A stretch of DNA of 64,000 nt from Lucifuga dentata (taxonomy: Eukaryota; Chordata; Actinopteri; Ophidiiformes; Bythitidae), in NCBI GenBank assembly GCA_014773175.1, contig VXCM01003455.1:1-64000 (forward strand), given 5' to 3'. The translations under genes were made by a program, and so were the position numbers. The notes below the pieces were generated by a model. The model saw nothing but the letters and a program-made list of their open reading frames with translations, ran no database searches and had not been told where the DNA came from. Below, one piece after another: positions 11,755 through 22,564 of this stretch. Position 1 is the first letter of the stretch. The number at the start of each line of letters is the position of its first letter.

Positions 11755-12198
11755 GTTGGTTAGGTTAGGGTTAACTGTCTTAACTAGCTGCTGCTGCTAA
11801 TGCTAACTCAAGTTTTCCTGTTCTATTCTGAGTGAATTCATGAAGCTAACCTAGCTAACTGTCTTGGGGCCAGGCCAGAATTGTCATGATTTGTTATGTG
11901 GTAAATATCTGATTTATTACTGTCAACTGTTTCTATGATATGATTTGGATTGTATTAGAAGCTACATGTGGCTACATAGCATTTTTTTTTCCTCAGACGA
12001 GCCTTTATAGCTTGTTGATTATTCTAAAGAATAAGCTTGATCAAAGTTACTCACTAATCAAGTGATCTTTTTATAGATACTTTATTACTCTAGTAATTAT
12101 TTTGGTGAGTACTCTAACTTATACTTGAGTTACTATTATCCTAAAGTAACAATACTTTTACTTGATTACAGTTTCTGGCTATACTCTACACACCTCTG
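11755..12198 (-). mobile_element. hAT element G, truncated copy
   Basis: Inverted match to the left part of the hAT element at 60823-61992. It ends CACACCTCTG, the mirror of that element's CAGAGATGGG start, and shares AAACTGTA-type and AAGTAAAAG words, CTACATGTGG and CTTGGGGCCAGGCCAG. The other end is missing. No transposase frame. Confidence 0.7.
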
Positions 12199-13108
12199 CC
12201 CAGAGACCGGAATGGATCTGGGACTCCAGACATGAAGGATGACCTCAAAATAACGAGAAAAGGCATCGCAGACAAAGAAAACAGGAAAACAGGAAGGTTT
12301 TTATATCTAATAAAAGCTAAAACCACAAATATGGAGACAAAGTTGCCCAAGGCTACACTGGATACGTCCAATACTAAACTGAGAAACGACCACTAATTCA
12401 AACTTATAGTAAGTTTTTCTTAGTCAGACGCCAAAACCAGAAAACAGGACTAAGCCTACATCTGCCTTCAGACATGGAGCTGGGCGCCGTTATTCCCACG
12501 TGACTGTTATTCCTTTTTGTCAAGGATTTAGAGAGATGAGAGAATAAAAAACAAAAGCTTTTAACGGAACACGTACAATGTGCAGAGTAAAGAATTAAGC
12601 TGCAGTGCAAACAAAATAAAGTTTATGAGACACAAATCTTGACTTTAGACTGGCAGGATGAAGTCAGAGGAGAAGTTATCAGAGAGTTTAGCTGCTGTAA
12701 ATCTGAAGAAAGGATGACAGATTTACGGCCGTCCGCTCCGCCGTCCAACGTCTCCTCATAATTCATTCTTCTGAATGAAGCTTTTATGCAAACATGACGA
12801 AGCAATTCCTGAATCTGCAGCCCATTAAATTTATAACCCATAATCCAGAAGTCATTCTGCTGTTTCCTTCATGTTTATTTCCATAATTATTTTACGGTTT
12901 CTTTGTGCCTGGCATTTTCCTCCGTTTTCCTCTTAAAACCCATGGAAACCATACAACCGTACGAAAAAACGCAGAGCTTCACAGAGTTCATGTTTTGTGA
13001 ATTCATAAAGAGACGAACTGGAAGCCGTAGGTTTTTAATCGAGTAGAATCAAAGTTTTTACACTCATGGAAAACAATTTCCAAAACGTGTCCAGACTTGG
13101 AAAACAAA
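12199..13108. other. No gene seen
   Basis: Unique-looking sequence. Several 60-70 codon open frames have no recognisable domain and no splice or start context. Confidence 0.5.
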
Positions 13109-13238
13109 CCCTGCAGAGAACCAACGAGGAAGAAAGAAGGCAGAGCGGGGTCAGCGGAAGGTTGTGAACGGGTNCCCTGCAGAGAACCAACGAGGAAGAA
13201 AGAAGGCAGAGCGGGGTCAGCGGAAGGTTGTGAACGGG
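13109..13238. other. 65-bp exact duplication across a single N
   Basis: 13109-13173 and 13175-13239 are identical and separated only by the N at 13174. This is most likely a contig-end overlap left unmerged. Open frames spanning it (13003-13541) are artefacts of the duplication and a flanking GT array (13496-13524). Confidence 0.85.
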
Positions 13239-13490
13239 TGTGTGTGTGTGTTCGCGTCTTATTTCCAGGCACTGATTACAGATGTACGGATCGATTTCAA
13301 TCTGAGAGATGAAGACAAGTCTCAGCGAAGGCAAACAGTGAGGTCGACACGTCACATGACCCCTGACAGGCTGAATCAGACAGACGGTGTGACGGACAGC
13401 GCCCCCCTCCCCCCGGGCTCTATCACCAGAACCGTGCACAGGGCCACCCACTTCAAAGTGGCCCCTCATTTCCTACCACCACCACCTTTC

Positions 13491-13525
<35 letters not shown>

Positions 13526-13591
13526 TTACTGTGGAAGTTGAATGAAGCTTCTGGAGACTAAAGACACTTTTGCAAGAACAGTTTTCATTAA

Positions 13592-13683
13592 ATCCTTTGG
13601 GAAATGATTGTCAGTACCGTAACACGTATGAAAACTGAATATATTAGGCTCAAACATGCAAAATGGACAGTATGGTCCTTTAA
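13592..13683 (-). mobile_element. TTAA-A terminal fragment
   Basis: Only the last ~92 bp of a TTAA-A copy, ending CAGTATGGTCCTTTAA. Confidence 0.8.
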
Positions 13684-13777
13684 AAACCCCTCCACTCTCC
13701 TAAAGTGAAACTGTGTGCCGTTATCTCCATTTATATGATGATTTATATGATGATTTATACTGATCACATTGAGATGA

Positions 13778-13929
13778 CACACACACACACACACACACAC
13801 TCCTGCTTTCGCTGCCATAAATGGACGCTGATTGAATCAAACTTTATCAACAAAAAAAAAAAGTNCTCCTGCTTTCGCTGCCATAAATGGACGCTGATTG
13901 AATCAAACTTTATCAACAAAAAAAAAAAG
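13778..13929. other. CA array, then 65-bp duplication across a single N
   Basis: A short CA microsatellite ends at 13800. 13800-13864 is repeated exactly at 13866-13930 around the N at 13865. Confidence 0.85.
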
Positions 13930-14230
13930 TTTAACATTTTGCAGATAACATTTTTGTGCGACACGTCGATAAAGAAAATAATCCAGGCGGCATTATATTT
14001 CCCCCCAAAAAATGTATTTTTGGAAATGTGATAGTTGATTGTAATTCTTAGGAGAAAAGGTGGAATATATAATTCTGGCGCCTGTCGAGGAGAAAAAATA
14101 AACACAGGATTTTTATTGGCTGCTGTTAATAATGACGACTCAGCCTGCTGTCAGGCCATCACGCCTCATCAGCAACACGGAATGTTCCCTCACTATAACA
14201 CCTCTCCACACGCAGGACGAGGTCACGGGT

Positions 14231-14232
<2 letters not shown>

Positions 14233-14273
<41 letters not shown>
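14233..14273. repeat. (CA)n microsatellite
   Basis: About 20 CA units. Confidence 0.95.
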
Positions 14274-14275
<2 letters not shown>

Positions 14276-14452
14276 CCATCACTTTAATTTCTTCTTTCTG
14301 TTAAATTCACTGAGTTTGCAGAAATCCTGCCTAACGTTCAGGACGAGCCGCATCTTTCCGTTACCGTCTGCCTCTGACAGAATGGATGCCAAACCACGAC
14401 AAGCTCACATGTTCAGCCTGTAAACTGACTCATGCTGTACAGAAACGTCAAA

Positions 14453-15376
14453 TTAAAGGACCATACTGGTGATCCTGCATGTTTAAGCCCAATAAATACA
14501 TCCTGCGTACACATTACGTTACTGACAATCATCTTCCAAAATATAAAACCGTATTTTAGATTTCCTGTTATTCTTTCAAATCCCCTAATTTTTCAAAATC
14601 AGCTGTTCAGGTGATACATGAAACTTAAAGGGCCATACCACCCATTTTTCATGTTTAAGCCTAATATATTCAGTTTTCATACACGTTACGTTACTGACAA
14701 TCATTTCCCAAAGGATAAAACCGTATTTCAGCTTTCCTGATATTTTGCTAAATCTCTTAATCTTTCAAAATCAAATATTCAAGTGATACACTCACCTTAA
14801 AAATCCATGTTTCTCCTGCTAATAGTTACACAGCCTTATGAAGTCACGGTCCTTTAAATTTTTCCATAAACGCAGGTCTTCTTTTGGGACTATATTCCCC
14901 GGTGGAGGCATACATTCACTCCACGCTTTTTATTGAGCTTAAACACTAAAATTACATAACTTCTAAAAAAACCTGAATACACGTCTTGTTGGTGATGATG
15001 GATTACCTATCCCAAGAACGTTTACAGTATCAACAAGTTGATTTTAATAGCAGAATGAACTGAAACCAGTGGAGGTCTGGAAGGTAGGAAAAACATTTTT
15101 AATTCACTGTAGTACTCTTTTGGTTTTGGATCAGATAAATAAACCTAAAAACCTAATGGACGTTGTGTTTGCTGTGATGATTATTTATCTCAGCACATTT
15201 CAAAGTTTATTTTTATACATACTGGAATGAACCAATGGCGGTCTGGAAGGTAGGAAAAACAATTCTAATATTTACCATCAAAGTAGTATATTTTGGGAAG
15301 TTATCAGTAACATAATACGTATATAGATTGTATGTATTGGGCTCAAACATGCAGGATCGCTGGTATGATCCTTTAA
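14453..15376 (+). mobile_element. TTAA-B element hosting a TTAA-A copy
   Basis: The left part (14453-14624) starts TTAAAGGACCATACTGG. The right part (about 15119-15376) ends TGGTATGATCCTTTAA. Compared with other TTAA-B copies, some internal sequence is missing where TTAA-A entered. The B right part has CAAACATGCAGGATCGCTGG next to the terminus. Confidence 0.8.
14625..15118 (+). mobile_element. TTAA-A MITE nested in TTAA-B, 3'-truncated
   Basis: Starts at its TTAA border (TTAAAGGGCCATACCACCC) and matches full TTAA-A copies up to the AATTCACTGTAGTACT region. Its right terminal repeat has been lost. This gives the relative age: TTAA-B is older. Confidence 0.85.
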
Positions 15377-16127
15377 ATAAAACCTTATTTCACCTGGACT
15401 TAGTTCAAATTACTAATACCTATAAGACATGCTACAACCTGAATACATCCATGTATTTATGTATACGCTATACTCCAATTTTTTTGTTTGTACTGCAATT
15501 ACAGCAAAACACACGTAAGCCGAATACATGCTAATCAGCAGTTATGTAAAGTAATGAAGTAAGAAAACTTGCACTTATATACTAAAATATAATGCCAAGT
15601 TGTTATGTTGAGTATCAGAACTTTATATATTTTATATTTATATTTTTGTAAACAGCAACTACAGCGTTTTACTCGGTGCGATTGCAGAAATGAGCAGGTA
15701 TGAAAGCCTTTAGACTTCCTCCTCCTTTCTTGTTCTTTCTTTTCTTCTATCCCTTGACCGTTTCTGTAACTAACATGATGAATGGACAGTCTCCTCTAGT
15801 ATGTGCAGCAATAATGGAAAAACAAATATTTCTCTGGCCTGATGTTTCCTCAGTCAAACAACACATTTCAGCGCCTCGTTCTTCAGAAACACGCTCCCAG
15901 CTCTTTCTGCCAGGATTAAACACGCATTCTGTACAGACTTCTCCAAAATCAAATGACTGTTTGTGTCGCTGCTGCACAGCCGCGAGGAAGAACGACGAGT
16001 CTGGAGTCTTCCTCCCTCACTGGCTCCACGCCAAGTATTTATTACTGCACGTTTATTACTGCATGACATATACCTGCAGATTTGCTGCTGTTTCTGTATG
16101 CTTTCCATTACAGCTGAAACCCATTAC
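15377..16127. other. No gene seen
   Basis: AT-rich. The open frame from 15700 gains most of its length by reading into the CATA array and has no recognisable domain before it. Confidence 0.5.
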
Positions 16128-16364
16128 ATACATACATACATACATATATACATATATACATACATACATACATGCATACATACACACAGTATGTACATAT
16201 ATGAATACATACATACATGCATACGTACATACATACATACATACATGCATACATACATACATACATACATATACATACATACATACATACATGCATACGT
16301 ACACACAGTATGTGCATACATGAATACATACATACATGCATACGTACATACATACATGCATACA

Positions 16365-16398
<34 letters not shown>

Positions 16399-16412
16399 CA
16401 TACAGTATATAG
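16128..16412. repeat. Long (CATA)n compound tetranucleotide array
   Basis: About 285 bp of CATA units, broken periodically by CATGCATACGTA and CACACAGTATGT interruptions that recur, so there is a longer-period substructure. All the Tyr/His/Thr- or Met/Cys/Val-rich open frames here are translations of the array. Confidence 0.95.
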
Positions 16413-17046
16413 CATCATACACTCCTGTCCAGCGACCCCATGTCCCCACAGGCCCCAGACGTCTCTAAACCTCACAGGATGAGCTTCCAGAGACATGAAG
16501 GTCACTGCTGAGGTAAATCTCTCAATGAGTTCCACGCTCTCCCCGCACACAGACGTTGACGCATACATACATACATATATGTATGTATGTATGAAAAACA
16601 GCCTGAAGAGCCTGAACGTGACCTTTTCTAAGCAGCGTCTGAGCTGATCTTCAGGAAACATGAGACTGAAAACAGGCTGACATGAGTCAAACGCCAACAT
16701 CAACATGATGGCGGCTAAATTTAGGGCAGTCATGGAGAAATATTCACGGCTAAAATGACGAACTGTCAACGTTAAAGTTTCCATTCGTGCTGAAACAGTT
16801 TGGTTTTGATTTCTGGCTTCACACCACGAAGGAAAGGAGATGAACAGAGGGATCTGCTTTCATCACCACGGAGAAAACTCATCCAAACCAGAACTTCTTC
16901 ACAGATCATTTATTATTTTATTATTTTACTTTTTATATTACAAAATACAAAGTTACGCTTTATTGAGTATCTGTCATCAGTGATTTAAAACGCCATGCAG
17001 GAATATCGTGCTGGTTTTGATGTCACAGGACTGGATTCTGTTTCCA
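16413..17046. other. No gene seen; palindromic CATA/TATG at 16561-16591
   Basis: A CATACATA run turns into TATGTATG at a centre near 16577 and forms a perfect hairpin. The rest is unassigned. Confidence 0.5.
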
Positions 17047-17330
17047 TGTTGTCAACACGACACAAATCTCTGCCTATAAATCCGGAAACCTCTGTGGCAC
17101 CAACGTCTCTAAAACCCGTCATGTATGAAGCTGAAATTCAGCAGGTTTGTTGTTCAGGATCCAAAGATGTGCAGTGTCACGTATCAAGTTGTTTGAATGA
17201 GCGGTTCTCAAAGTGAGCTGTGCTGGTAAAACCTAGTCCGTGTGGCAGGATACGCTCCTGTCCAGTGCCACGGTCTCAACCCGACCCCGTACAGCAAGGT
17301 CCCCCAAGGGCCAAATCATATCAAGCAAGC
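17047..17330 (+). repeat. Dispersed repeat E, copy 1
   Basis: Shares in order CTGTGGCACCAACGTCTC, ATGTATGAAGCTGAAATTC, AGTTGTTTGAATGAGCGGTT, GAGCTGTGCTGGTAAAA and GGCAGGATACGCTC with copies at 39184, 42953 and 57376. After 17255 it reads CACGGTCTCAACCCGACC, also present at 52450. Class unknown. Confidence 0.7.
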
Positions 17331-18000
17331 CATGCCAAGCCCCNCCCCCCCCCCCTCGGACCCAACCCCAACTCTTTTTCTCTCATTTGGTAAAAACAAC
17401 GGAAAACAATGTTCTAATTTTTATTCATTTTTAAACGTAACCTTTTACAACCGGAGCAGCCCGGCACCGGGCCCAGCACTTCCGTTGTAGTGTTTACGGT
17501 GTTTTATAATCACCATTTCTTAATAAAATGGAGATATATGAATATCTACAGAAAGCTTAGATTCTCCTGCATAAAATGAGCCCAAGCATGACATTTTATG
17601 ACACGCAATCCCGAGATAAAATGTAACTCACACACAAGGTAGCTTTGAGCTAAAACCTAGCTTCATCGCTTCTCGATGATGTAACTTCTGAGGGCAGTCT
17701 AAATTCTAAAATCCCTCTCTGTGATTGGATAGTAGACTAGCAGAGGATTTGATTGATGGGTCAGTGGTCCTATCAGCTTTTACATAGCCATAGCAACAGG
17801 CATGTGTTCCCCATGCGTAATATTCCACTGACAGACCGGAGACATACAGTATAACCTGTAAGAGTCGTGAAAACACGAGAACCTTTCGGCGCCGTCACAT
17901 CACTTCCGTCAAATCATGCACCAGGTCTGTTTTTTAACGGACCCTCCAAAAAGCCCACTCTGACAATGTTCAACACAAAGTCCCACTCAATAACACAGTC
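17331..18000. other. No gene seen
   Basis: A C homopolymer with a single N (17344), then unassigned sequence. Confidence 0.5.
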
Positions 18001-18002
18001 AT

Positions 18003-18003
<1 letters not shown>

Positions 18004-18050
<47 letters not shown>

Positions 18051-18053
18051 CCT

Positions 18054-18094
<41 letters not shown>

Positions 18095-18192
18095 CACCGC
18101 ACACCACACACAACTACATGCTGAGCCCACATGTGCTGCAAAGATCCAGAATTCAAACCAACCACCTACACGCGCAAATATGCTGAAATACA

Positions 18193-18237
<45 letters not shown>

Positions 18238-18351
18238 ACTCAGCCGTACAAACACACAAAATGAAAGGCTCACAAACACCTCATCCACAAATACGAAGGC
18301 CTGCACCTAAATACACACACCAGTCGCCAAGCTCAACAGAGACAGCTAGCT

Positions 18352-18391
<40 letters not shown>
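18004..18391. repeat. Cluster of (CT)n and (CA)n microsatellites
   Basis: A CT array (18004-18048) passes into CA (about 18056-18092). Two more CA arrays follow at 18193-18230 and 18355-18391. Open frames on both strands here are repeat translations. Confidence 0.95.
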
Positions 18392-18393
<2 letters not shown>

Positions 18394-18874
18394 TACATAC
18401 ACTTGTGTTCATATGCACACGCAGAGGGGCCCACTTCTAAGGATGTGGGGATTTCCAACCTGATGCTCCACAGCTGCTGCTCACTGCTGACCCGACGCAG
18501 AGTGATGACATCATCGAAGGGGAGCGACTAGGAAAATAAACCGCACACAACCAGGAGCCTCGGTTTATAACCGCTCCAAACACAGAAACCAGGCTCGGAC
18601 GTTCAATACATCAGTCCAAACAGGAGGAGATGAAGGCAGGTCAGTCATGGGTAAAACGCAGTGCCGGATTTAATGGAATAAAAAGGGAAACGCTTAACAT
18701 CATCTGTTAGCATTTAGCTTAAAAGAGGCATTCCTGCTGTATTTCCTTAAGTTGGGTGAGTTATAAATAAAACTCAAAAATGGAGGTTATGAGCTTCTCC
18801 TCCATTGCTGAGTCGTTTCTGCTTACATCTCATACGACTCTTCTCTCATTGGTTGTGCATTGAAAAGGTCAAAG
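18392..18874. other. No supported gene
   Basis: A minus-strand segment (about 18459-18526) has an acceptor-like TTTTCCTAG and an open frame reading SLPFDDVITLRRVSSEQQLW, but only a weak GTTGGA donor. It is unrecognised; see findings. Confidence 0.4.
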
Positions 18875-19159
18875 TTAAAGGACCATACTGTCAGTTTGCA
18901 TGTTTAAGCCCAAACAGTTGAAGTTACTGACAACCAATTTACAAATAATAAAACCATATTTTAGTTTTCCTGTTATTTTTGCAAATGCCCTGATCTTTTA
19001 AAATCAAACGTTCAGGTGATACACACCTTAAAATTAAAGGTTTTGCTCCCGACATTATATTTCCTGGCAGAGACATTGTCTTCCCTCAGCTCCATGTTGG
19101 ATCAGTTATATAAACTTTAACAAAAGAATTCACAGACGTGTTGTTTGCCGTGATGGATT
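18875..19159 (+). mobile_element. TTAA-B element, left half
   Basis: Begins TTAAAGGACCATACTG. It continues with the B-family words TTTCCTGTTATTTTTGC, AGGTGATACACACC and GTTTGCCGTGATGG, and then stops where an LTR-like sequence begins at 19160. Confidence 0.8.
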
Positions 19160-19442
19160 TGTCACATCCCTTTGGCTTGTTTGCTTTCCCTAATTATTTA
19201 TGTCCAGGTATCAGGAGGCGGGGACATGTTCATTACCTGAGCTGATCTGGGCCCGTTGCTTCTGCTAGAGCCGAAAAGATCAGCGTCTTCTCCATTCATG
19301 ATGAGATCCTCCATCGCTGTTTGTGTTGCAGCTGCTTGTCCAGATTTGAGATACTATTACTCATCAACTCCTTTGTTATGTGTATAGTTTGGAAATAAAT
19401 GTTGGGTCAAACATTCTCTCTTTGTTCCACTAATTTGTTGCA
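19160..19442 (+). mobile_element. LTR-like sequence (TG...CA)
   Basis: A 283-bp segment starts TGTCACATCCC and ends TTTGTTGCA, with AATAAA near 19393 and a T-rich tail. Four bases later comes a canonical proline-tRNA primer-binding site. The layout LTR / short spacer / binding site fits the 5' end of an endogenous retrovirus or LTR retrotransposon. No internal genes or 3' LTR follow, so this is a remnant. It interrupts a TTAA-B element. Confidence 0.5.
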
Positions 19443-19446
19443 GATT

Positions 19447-19514
19447 TGGGGACTCATCCGGGATCTGAACCCGGGACCTCTCAGAACTGAAGCGAGAGAA
19501 TCTTAGACCAAATC
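19447..19514 (-). other. tRNA-Pro-complementary segment (extended primer-binding site or tRNA-Pro pseudogene)
   Basis: The plus strand reads TGGGGACTCATCCGGGAT, the complement of a tRNA-Pro 3' end including CCA. It then continues through the complement of the T arm (TGAACCCGGGACCTCTC), part of the anticodon arm (GAAGCGAGAGAATC) and a D-arm piece (TAGACCAA). The match covers most of a tRNA rather than the usual 18 nt. The anticodon loop is degraded, so it is not a working tRNA gene. Confidence 0.6.
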
Positions 19515-19814
19515 TGTTACATCCAGCTCAGCAACGCAACAAATTCGTCTAGTCAATCAGCACTAATATTATTTCCATATATAGAATATATTTTGTCTGC
19601 TGTGAGACCGATCAGACCATGTATGAAGCCTTATTTTCTGTTCATAAACAGGCACAATTCTGAAACAATTTACGGTCTGTCTGATAACACTGTCTGTAGC
19701 CTCTGGAGGCTAAAGCTAATGGCTAAAGCTAATGGCTAGGCACCACTAATCCCAAATGGTACAGTAGTGTCAGAGGAAGTTGGACATCAGGAGACTGGAT
19801 CTCCTGCTCCATGT

Positions 19815-19952
19815 TGAAAGGAGGGAGATGGGACGCCTCCTAGACACCTCGGTTTAAGGGTGTTCCAGGTAAGTCCAGGAGGAGGAGACCACGGGGCAGT
19901 CCCGGAATACTCTGTAGGGATTACCTATTCCATCCAGCCTGGGAATGCAACG
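19815..19952 (+). mobile_element. Degenerate 3' fragment of an RTE/Rex3-type LINE
   Basis: Resembles the 3' coding end of the LINE at 54202-55216: words like GACGCCTCCTAGACACCT, AGGAGGAGACCACGGGGCAG, GGGATTACCTATTCC and CCTGGGAATGC occur in the same order as in that element. Reading frames are broken. Confidence 0.6.
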
Positions 19953-20366
19953 GAAACATTTAAATTCTAAGTTTTCACACTGTTATCTCCCTTAAATACA
20001 TTTAAATGCAGATCATTCTCTACTGATAGTCTGAGGAGGAAGAGGAGGAGGAGGAGGAGGAGGAGGAAGGGACTACCTCCATCCCTTTCCTAACACTATG
20101 GAATCTCAGCATTCTTTCCATCCAACGTTCCCAAGTTAATAAAATACCACGAGGTGACGTACATTACGGCTGATATGGTAACAAAAGGCGTTGGGAAAAT
20201 GGCGGCTCCCCCATCGGCTTTAATTCCTGCTGCAGAGTTTTTCTTCTCTTGGTGGTTCTGATGATTTTTTTTTTTTTTAGCTCGTTTATCAGCAGGAAAG
20301 TTCTCAGAGGTCAGAGAGGGTTAATAAATAACCTGCAGGTTATACGTCATGCTGGGACTTCAGGAC

Positions 20367-20410
<44 letters not shown>

Positions 20411-20699
20411 AACTGACGAGCTTGCAAAGGGCGAGCTGTCTATATACAAACACAGAAACAGAAAAGGCAGAGAGAGAGAGAGAGAGAGAGAGGGATGAAA
20501 AAGATAGAAAAATGTTTTCAGGTTGGAGTGAGGAAAAGAGAACAAACTTCTTTTAAGTCTTCTTTTCTTAACTTTTTCTTTTCTTTTTTCTCCTTGCTGG
20601 AAAATAAAAAGAGAAGAAGAGATCTTTTCTTCTTCTTCTTCTTCTTCTTCTTCTTCTTCTTCTTCTTCTTCTTCTTCTGTGTTTTACTAACTTACTAAG
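19953..20699. other. No gene seen; several microsatellites
   Basis: A GGA array (about 20046-20068), a CA array (20369-20406), a GA array (20469-20492) and a CTT array (listed). No coding exon recognised. Confidence 0.55.
20629..20679. repeat. (CTT)n microsatellite
   Basis: About 17 CTT units. The frame reading a phenylalanine run is an artefact. Confidence 0.95.
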
Positions 20700-21185
20700 T
20701 TATTTTTCCTTTAGGATACTTCACACTGAGCTTGGAGCAAATACTTTAGTAAAAGTTGAAGTACCAGAGTGTAAAACTACTGCAAAGTCCTGCATTTAAA
20801 ATGATACTTAGTAACATTAAACAAGTATTTGCAGGAAAATCAAACTAAAACTGTTTCTTGTTTACACTTTTTGAGTTTTCCATTTTTCATCTGAGAATCA
20901 AGAAAATTATGAATGGAAAAACTTGTGTTTGCTTAGTTTATTCATTTTGATTAATATTATATTGTGCAGTGCAAAGGTCACTGGCCACCGCACCTATCAG
21001 CTCTCAATGAGCCCAACGCAGCATCAACCCATCGTTGTCATGGAGATACGGGATGCTGAATGTGATTGGACCAAAGCAGCAGTGGGACATTCAGAGTGCT
21101 GCTTGGAGAAAATGGAGAATTTTGACTCTTTGTGTCTCACAAGTAATACAAATAAAACATATGAAAATATATTTAGAGTCCAGAA
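20700..21185 (+). mobile_element. hAT element G, internal/right fragment
   Basis: Matches 61550-61830 of the complete hAT: ATTAATATTATATTGTGCAG, CTCTCAATGAGCCCAA, CCATCGTTGTCATGGAGAT, CTGAATGTGATTGGACCAAA and AGAATTTTGACT in the same order. The open frame at 20923-21240 is a translation of this repeat. Confidence 0.65.
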
Positions 21186-21314
21186 ACAGCTGCAGTTCGG
21201 TCCGGATCTGGACCAGGATCCGCACTTTGAGGATGACTGATATATCTAATTGTTTTTTCATAAATCATGAAATAAGAAAATAATTATGAGGTTTTTTCAA
21301 TAACAATGATGAGG

Positions 21315-21318
<4 letters not shown>

Positions 21319-21352
<34 letters not shown>

Positions 21353-21367
21353 TGTGTGTGTGTGTGT
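21319..21367. repeat. (GT)n microsatellite
   Basis: Interrupted once by TATG. Confidence 0.95.
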
Positions 21368-21454
21368 TATATCAATATTTAAGCTGCAGTAAATATGAAA
21401 CAGCAGAAAAGAAGCATGGAAGATTCCATTTTGTTTCTAAAACCACGAGATATT

Positions 21455-21459
<5 letters not shown>

Positions 21460-21492
<33 letters not shown>
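21460..21492. repeat. (CA)n microsatellite
   Basis: About 16 units. Confidence 0.95.
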
Positions 21493-21494
<2 letters not shown>

Positions 21495-21600
21495 CGAGGG
21501 TCTCCTTCCTCCTGTGTATCTAAATTTAGAATCTGCTGACTGAGCGATTTCTGTGTAATGTTTTTAATCTGTTTATGTGTTTGTTTATTTATTTCTGCAG

Positions 21601-21659
21601 GAAGAGGTCGTCTTCCCACAACCTGCTGGACCACAGCCAGGAGGAGGAGGAGGCGAGTG
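21601..21659 (+). CDS. Possible internal exon of an unidentified gene
   Basis: A T-rich tract ending TTATTTCTGCAG at 21600 is a good splice acceptor. One frame then reads KRSSSHNLLDHSQEEEEAS, a composition (basic/serine-rich, then acidic) common in real vertebrate linkers. The donor is weak (GTGTCA or GTCACT), and a single-N joint at 21670 inside a CA array hides what follows. I do not recognise the protein. Chance openness over about 20 codons is quite possible. Confidence 0.25.
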
Positions 21660-21670
21660 TCACTGATACN

Positions 21671-21714
<44 letters not shown>
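21671..21714. repeat. (CA)n microsatellite after a single N
   Basis: Starts immediately after the N at 21670. Confidence 0.95.
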
Positions 21715-21718
<4 letters not shown>

Positions 21719-21979
21719 CTATCTTCTGCTTTAGATCAATCAGCAGATCAATATATTGATCTGTACCAAATGAAAAGCGATAATCAGACTGAATCAAAAC
21801 CTCATGAAAACCGTGAAAACTCGTTAACTAATAGTGAGATTTGACTTATTGATGTTAACGAAGCACAAGGAGCTAATTAGCTTAAGCTAGATGTCTTATA
21901 TACATCATATATACGACATTTATTTGTGCTAAATAAACAATAAATAAATAAAATCATAATGAACTGACATTTTAGTTTT

Positions 21980-22564
21980 TTAAAGGACCATACCACCCAT
22001 TTTGAATGTTTGAGCCTAATATATTCAGTTTTCATACATGTAACGTTACTGATAATCATTTCCCAAAGGATAAAACCGTATTTCAGCTTTCCTGATATTT
22101 TGCAAAATCTCTTAATCTTTCTAAATCAAATATTCAAGTGATACACCCACCTTAAAAATCCATGTTTCTCCTGCTAATAGTTACACAGCCTTATGAAGTC
22201 ACGGTCCTTTAAATTTTTCCATAAACGCAGGTCTTCTTTTGGGACTATATTCCCCGGTGGAGGCATACATTCACTCCACGCTTTTTATTGAGCTTAAACA
22301 CTAAAATTACATAACTTCTAAAAAAACCTGAATACACGTCTTGTTGGTGATGATGGATTACCTATCCCAAGAACGTTTACAGTATCAACAAGTTGATTTT
22401 AATAGAGAATGAACTGAAACCAATGGAGGTCTGGAAGGTAGGAAAAACACTTTTAATTCACAGTTCCAGTAGTATGCTTTGGAAAATGATTGTCAGTAAC
22501 ATAACATGTATGAAAACTGAATATATTAGGCTCAAACATGCAAAATGGCGGTATGGTCTTTTAA
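21980..22564 (+). mobile_element. TTAA-A MITE, copy 3
   Basis: Full-length, 585 bp, from TTAAAGGACCATACCACCC to GGCGGTATGGTCTTTTAA. One C-to-T change in the right terminus. Confidence 0.9.

Noticed and set aside
13109..13238. Tandem 65-bp repeats as real minisatellites
   Set aside because: They flank single Ns and have nearly constant length at many sites, so they are assembly joints.
15963..16784. Long Tyr/His/Thr- and Met/Cys/Val-rich open frames on both strands
   Set aside because: They are translations of the CATA tetranucleotide array.
19447..19514. Functional tRNA-Pro gene
   Set aside because: The anticodon arm is degraded, part of the D arm is missing and the CCA is encoded, so it is not a working nuclear tRNA gene.
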